From NCBI GenBank assembly GCA_018065105.1, contig JAGHTX010000137.1, positions 1-40,753 of the forward strand: 40,753 bases of DNA, written 5' to 3'. A model generated the notes under the pieces. It was not told where the DNA came from. It saw only the letters and a program-made list of their open reading frames with translations, and ran no database searches. The DNA is from Bacillota bacterium (GTDB lineage: Bacteria > Bacillota_I > Bacilli_A > Erysipelotrichales > Erysipelotrichaceae). Of the stretch, positions 36,505 through 40,753 are shown piece by piece; the first letter of the stretch is position 1, and every line of letters starts with the position of its first letter. The translations under genes were made by a program, and so were the position numbers.

Positions 36505-37798
36505 TGACCAAAGCCTCTACTTCACGAATTCTCGCTAGTGCCTGTTGAGCCATTAATTCTTTTCTTTGGTTCTTTTTACATTTTGCATCCAAACGAACGA
36601 TTCCAAAGTTTGCGTTCATCGGTTGGAAATGTTTGGCATCCACATGGGTAATATAGTAAGCCTGTGATCCCATAATACAAGTATTTCCAAAACAGATTGG
36701 CTCTTTTCCATTTAATAATAAAGCCATATTGATTCCCGCAATCAATCCAGAAGCAGTTGATTCTACATATCCTTCTACCCCTGATAATTGTCCGGCAAAG
36801 AATAAATCATCACGTTTTTTAGATTGATATGTCTCTCTTAATACTTCGGGTGCGGATAAATAAGAGTTTCTGTGCATAACTCCATAACGAGTAATTTTTA
36901 AATTTTCCAATCCCGGAATCATAGAGAAAACTCTTCTTTGTTCAGGCCATGTTAAGTGGGTTTGGAAACCAACGATGTTGTACATAGAAGCGGAGACGTT
37001 ATCTTGTCGCAATTGTACAACGGCTACTGGATGATGGTTTTCATCTTTTTGCAGCCCCACTGGTTTCAAAGGACCATATAACATAGTTTTACGACCACGC
37101 TTGGCCATTTCTTCAATTGGCATACATCCTTCAAATACATTGATATCTTCTTCGAAATCATGCATCTTTGCACACTGGGCATTGACCAATGCATCATAGA
37201 AGGCATCAAATTCTTCTTGATCCATAGGACAGTTGATATAGCTGGCTTCTCCTTTATCATAACGCGATTTAAAGTACGCTTTACTAAAATCAATGGAATC
37301 CTTTTCGATAATTGGAGCCGCTGCATCATAGAAATGGAAAGTATCGGCTTCTACAAAGTCGACAATAGACTTGGCAAACGCATCGCTTGTCAATGGACCT
37401 GTCGCAATAATTGTTGGTCCTTCTGGAATTTCTGTGACTTCTTCGTGTACGATTTCAATGTTTGGATTCTCATTCATTTCTTTGGTGATAAAATCCGCAA
37501 AACTATCTCGGTCTACAGCTAAAGCAGAACCCGCCGGAACAGCTGTCGCATCGGCTGCTTTCATAATTAAGGAGTCCATAATACGAAGCTCTTCTTTTAG
37601 AACCCCTACCGCATTGTTTAACGCATTGGAACGTAAGGAGTTGGAACAAACCAATTCTCCAAACTTATCCGTATGAAAAGCCGGTGGATATTTCACCGGT
37701 CTCATTTCTATTAATTTTACTTGTATTCCTCTTTTGGCACATTGATAAGCGGCTTCACATCCGGCTAATCCTGCACCCACAATGGTTACTTGTTTCAT
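36488..37798 (-). CDS. trmFO: Methylenetetrahydrofolate-tRNA-(uracil-5-)-methyltransferase TrmFO
   Basis: [55 protein letters not shown]. Confidence 0.96.
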   Translation of the reverse strand: MKQVTIVGAGLAGCEAAYQCAKRGIQVKLIEMRPVKYPPAFHTDKFGELVCSNSLRSNALNNAVGVLKEELRIMDSLIMKAADATAVPAGSALAVDRDSFADFITKEMNENPNIEIVHEEVTEIPEGPTIIATGPLTSDAFAKSIVDFVEADTFHFYDAAAPIIEKDSIDFSKAYFKSRYDKGEASYINCPMDQEEFDAFYDALVNAQCAKMHDFEEDINVFEGCMPIEEMAKRGRKTMLYGPLKPVGLQKDENHHPVAVVQLRQDNVSASMYNIVGFQTHLTWPEQRRVFSMIPGLENLKITRYGVMHRNSYLSAPEVLRETYQSKKRDDLFFAGQLSGVEGYVESTASGLIAGINMALLLNGKEPICFGNTCIMGSQAYYITHVDAKHFQPMNANFGIVRLDAKCKKNQRKELMAQQALARIREVEALVNERVD

Positions 37799-39924
37799 TA
37801 CTTTTTCTTTTCCTTTGGCTCTTTTTTAATAAAATGACATTTTGGATAATTTGAGCATCCTACAAAGAACGTTCCAAAACGTGATTTTCTTCTTACTAAT
37901 TCTTTACCACATTCAGGACACATTTCCCCTGTTGGTTCTGGTTTCGCTTTTTCTTTTAAAGGAACAATTGTCTTACACTCTGGATAATCGCTACATGCCC
38001 AGAATGGTCCATATCTTCCTTTTTTGATAATCATTGGTTTGCCACAGTTTGGACACTCTTTTTGTTCTTGTCCTTCTGCTGGCTTTTCAGTTTCTTGACT
38101 TTCGGTATAGTGACAAGTTGGGAAATTGATACATGAAATAAATTTTCCATATTTACCATTTCGGATCACTAGATCACCACCGCATTTTGGACAAAGCTTA
38201 CCAATCTTTTCCAATTCTTTCTTAGGCATCTTATCGTAGGCACTTTCCACTAACGGATTAAACTTATCGTAGAATTCGTGCAAATAAGAAATGTTGTTAA
38301 TTTCTCCATCGGCAATCTTGTCTAATGAACCTTCCATATTTGCGGTATATTTGACGTTGATTACTTGTGGGAAATATTTACTCAAGCTGTCATTGGTAAG
38401 GACTCCCTGTTCACTAGGAATAAAGTACTTTGTCTTGCTTGTTTCTGTTTGTTTTTCTAAGGTAACATACCCACGTTTTTGAATGGTATCAATGATGGTC
38501 GCATATGTACTTGGACGACCAATTGATTTTTCTTCCAATTCTTTGATCAATTTAGCTTCGGTATAGCGAGAAGGAGGTTCAGTAAAGTGTTGTTTCTTTT
38601 CCACTTTTACATCTTTTAACACTTCCCCTTCGCTAAAGGCTGGTAGGGTTTGTTCGCTTTGTTTTTCATATTTTGAATACACTTGTGTATAACCATCAAA
38701 TACCATAACTTGTCCACTTGCCTTAAATTCGCATCCGTTATTTTCAAGAGTTACAGTTGTTACATCAAAACTAGCGGCTGCCATTAAAGAGGCTACCGTT
38801 CTTGCATAGATCATAGAATATAAACGGAATTCATCGTTTGAAAGGTATGGTTTTACAGCTTCTGGTGTATTGTTGATATCTGTAGGACGGATGGCTTCGT
38901 GCGCATCTTGGGAGTTCGAATTATTTTTTGTCTTATAACTTCCCACATATTTTTTTCCGAATTCTTTTTCGATATACGCTTTGGCATCTCCCACGAAAAT
39001 ATCAGATAAACGAGTTGAATCCGAACGCATGTAGGTAATTAATCCGGTTGTTGTTCCGCCTAAGTTAACCCCTTCGTATAACTTTTGGGCAACACTCATG
39101 GTCTTTTTCGCACCCATATTCAACTTTGTACTCGCTTCTTGTTGAAGTGTAGAAGTCGTGAATGGCAGCTTAGGTTGTTTCTTTTTCCCTTTTTTCACAA
39201 CCGAAGTCACTGTGTACTCTTCTTTTAATCGGTTCAAGATTACATCGGCTTCTTGTTCGTTCTTAATTTCTGGTTTATTTCCGTCGACCTTTGACAATTC
39301 CGTTTCCACAACTTTTTTATTCTTTGTGACCATTCCATGAATTGTCCAATATTCTTCACAGATAAAGTTTAAAATTTCATTTTCGCGATCAACGATTAAT
39401 TTTAGGGCAACCGATTGTACACGCCCTGCTGATTTTGATTGTATTTTCTTTTGAAGAAGCTTACTCAATTTAAATCCAATGATACGGTCAAGAATACGTC
39501 TTGTTTCTTGCGAACGTACAAGATCCATATCAATTGTTCTTGGATTCTTTAACGCTTCTAAAACGGCTGGTTTGGTAACCTCATGGAACACGATACGATC
39601 CATTGCTTGTTCATCGAGTTTTAATTCTCTTGCCAAATGCCAAGCAATTGCTTCTCCTTCGCGGTCCGGGTCACTTGCCAAATAAATATTTTCTGCTCCT
39701 TCGGCAAGCTTTTGTAGTTCTTTCACTACATCCTTTTTATCTTTATTAATCGTGTAAATTGGTTCGAAGTTATTATCCACATCGACTCCTAGACCTTCTT
39801 TTCCTCGAGTCGCAAGGTCACAAATGTGCCCTTTACTTGAAACGACCTTATAATCGCTTCCTAAATATTTTTCTATCGTTTTCGATTTAGAAGGAGATTC
39901 CACGATAACTAAATTTTTTTTCAT
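37798..39924 (-). CDS. topA: DNA topoisomerase I
   Basis: [48 protein letters not shown], three C-terminal CxxC zinc ribbons. Confidence 0.97.
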   Translation of the reverse strand: MKKNLVIVESPSKSKTIEKYLGSDYKVVSSKGHICDLATRGKEGLGVDVDNNFEPIYTINKDKKDVVKELQKLAEGAENIYLASDPDREGEAIAWHLARELKLDEQAMDRIVFHEVTKPAVLEALKNPRTIDMDLVRSQETRRILDRIIGFKLSKLLQKKIQSKSAGRVQSVALKLIVDRENEILNFICEEYWTIHGMVTKNKKVVETELSKVDGNKPEIKNEQEADVILNRLKEEYTVTSVVKKGKKKQPKLPFTTSTLQQEASTKLNMGAKKTMSVAQKLYEGVNLGGTTTGLITYMRSDSTRLSDIFVGDAKAYIEKEFGKKYVGSYKTKNNSNSQDAHEAIRPTDINNTPEAVKPYLSNDEFRLYSMIYARTVASLMAAASFDVTTVTLENNGCEFKASGQVMVFDGYTQVYSKYEKQSEQTLPAFSEGEVLKDVKVEKKQHFTEPPSRYTEAKLIKELEEKSIGRPSTYATIIDTIQKRGYVTLEKQTETSKTKYFIPSEQGVLTNDSLSKYFPQVINVKYTANMEGSLDKIADGEINNISYLHEFYDKFNPLVESAYDKMPKKELEKIGKLCPKCGGDLVIRNGKYGKFISCINFPTCHYTESQETEKPAEGQEQKECPNCGKPMIIKKGRYGPFWACSDYPECKTIVPLKEKAKPEPTGEMCPECGKELVRRKSRFGTFFVGCSNYPKCHFIKKEPKEKKK

Positions 39925-39979
39925 ATGTCCACTCCCTAACGTTGTCTATAAAACACCAATTTTTTTTGTTTGTCAATGC

Positions 39980-40717
39980 TTATAATTTAGCTAACTCTTC
40001 TTTCGTTAGTAAATAAGCACCATTTTCAATTAAATAATTGCATCCATCGTATTGTTCCTCATTAAAAGAAGAAGGAAGACAATATACAGGTATGGAGAGT
40101 TCCACGCATTCATTCACGGTTAACATGGTTCCACTTCTTTTCTTTGCCTGGATCACAATTAAATATTTGGAACAGGCCGCAATCAATCGATTTCTCCAAG
40201 GAAAGTGATGTTTTAATGGGGGTACCCCTGGAGGATATTCACTAAGGATCAATTGTTTCTTTTCCATTTCATAATACAGTTGTTCATTTTCTTTTGGATA
40301 TATACGATCAATGCCACATCCGATTATGCCTATGGTACTCTCATCCATAGCGCTGCGATGGGCCATTCCATCGATTCCTTTTGCCAGTCCAGATACGATC
40401 GTGTATTTGGACCTTAATTGTTTTACGACAAATTCTGTGTTTTGTAAAGCCTGAAGCGTACAAATTCGTGCTCCAACAATTCCTACCATTTCCTTTTCAA
40501 GGAGTTTTAGATTTCCTTTATAAAATAGAATCCAGGGTGGAAAACGGAGTCTTAAAAAGATTTTGGGGTATTCTTTATCGGCCATAGTCACAAAGGGATA
40601 AGGAAATGAATCTATTTTTTTATAAGCTTCCTTTCTTTGAATCGCATTTCCTATTTTTGTCCAGTCTCCTTGATATTTTATGGCATACCATAGAATTCTT
40701 TGTTTCAAATCGTTCAT
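39980..40717 (-). CDS. dprA: DNA-processing protein DprA
   Basis: VGIVGARICTLQAL, VSGLAKGIDGMAHRSAM, IGCGIDRIYPKEN, SEYPPGVPPLKHHFPWRNRLIAACSKYLIVIQAKKRSGTMLT. Confidence 0.93.
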   Translation of the reverse strand: MNDLKQRILWYAIKYQGDWTKIGNAIQRKEAYKKIDSFPYPFVTMADKEYPKIFLRLRFPPWILFYKGNLKLLEKEMVGIVGARICTLQALQNTEFVVKQLRSKYTIVSGLAKGIDGMAHRSAMDESTIGIIGCGIDRIYPKENEQLYYEMEKKQLILSEYPPGVPPLKHHFPWRNRLIAACSKYLIVIQAKKRSGTMLTVNECVELSIPVYCLPSSFNEEQYDGCNYLIENGAYLLTKEELAKL

Positions 40718-40729
40718 ATTAATATATAC

Positions 40730-40753
40730 GAAAAAAAAGTGTAAAATTTACAC
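40730..40753 (-). terminator. Terminator of a gene beyond the window edge
   Basis: Minus strand GTGTAAA t TTTACAC followed by TTTTTTTT. Confidence 0.6.

Noticed and set aside
1-40753. CRISPR array or prophage
   Set aside because: No regularly spaced short repeats and no phage structural or integrase module; the only tyrosine recombinase is the housekeeping XerC-type gene beside trmFO.

Overview
The window is low-GC Firmicutes-type chromosomal DNA, possibly Erysipelotrichia-like; taxonomy is inferred only from gene style and order. It has an accessory left end and a conserved housekeeping right half. Left end (1-11.2 kb): (i) a 2,007-bp IS256-family element with matched terminal inverted repeats and a perfect 8-bp target duplication (GATAATTT), carrying a DUF6618-like passenger ORF; (ii) a modABC molybdate transport locus with a divergent Crp/Fnr-type regulator, flanked by direct repeats; (iii) an IS1595-family element abutting a truncated TerD-like gene; (iv) an RpiR regulator plus esterase lipoprotein block bracketed by an 88-bp, about 85% identical direct repeat of a gene 3' end and terminator. 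At 11.2-14.2 kb, a minus-strand operon (DUF5058-like membrane protein, a second membrane protein, and an M20/AbgB-like amidohydrolase) lies behind a clear glycine riboswitch with its own terminator. The right half is mostly ordinary: hflX, an ABC transporter, idi, MATE, HAD and other enzymes, then the conserved block rseP-cdsA-uppS-frr-pyrH-tsf-rpsB and xerC-trmFO-topA-dprA, read on the minus strand. The most notable observations are the passenger-bearing IS256 element, the glycine-riboswitch-controlled DUF5058/M20 operon, and the mod/Crp palindrome centred at -41.5 from a predicted modA start site. Family assignments are from reading the protein sequences; no database search was run.
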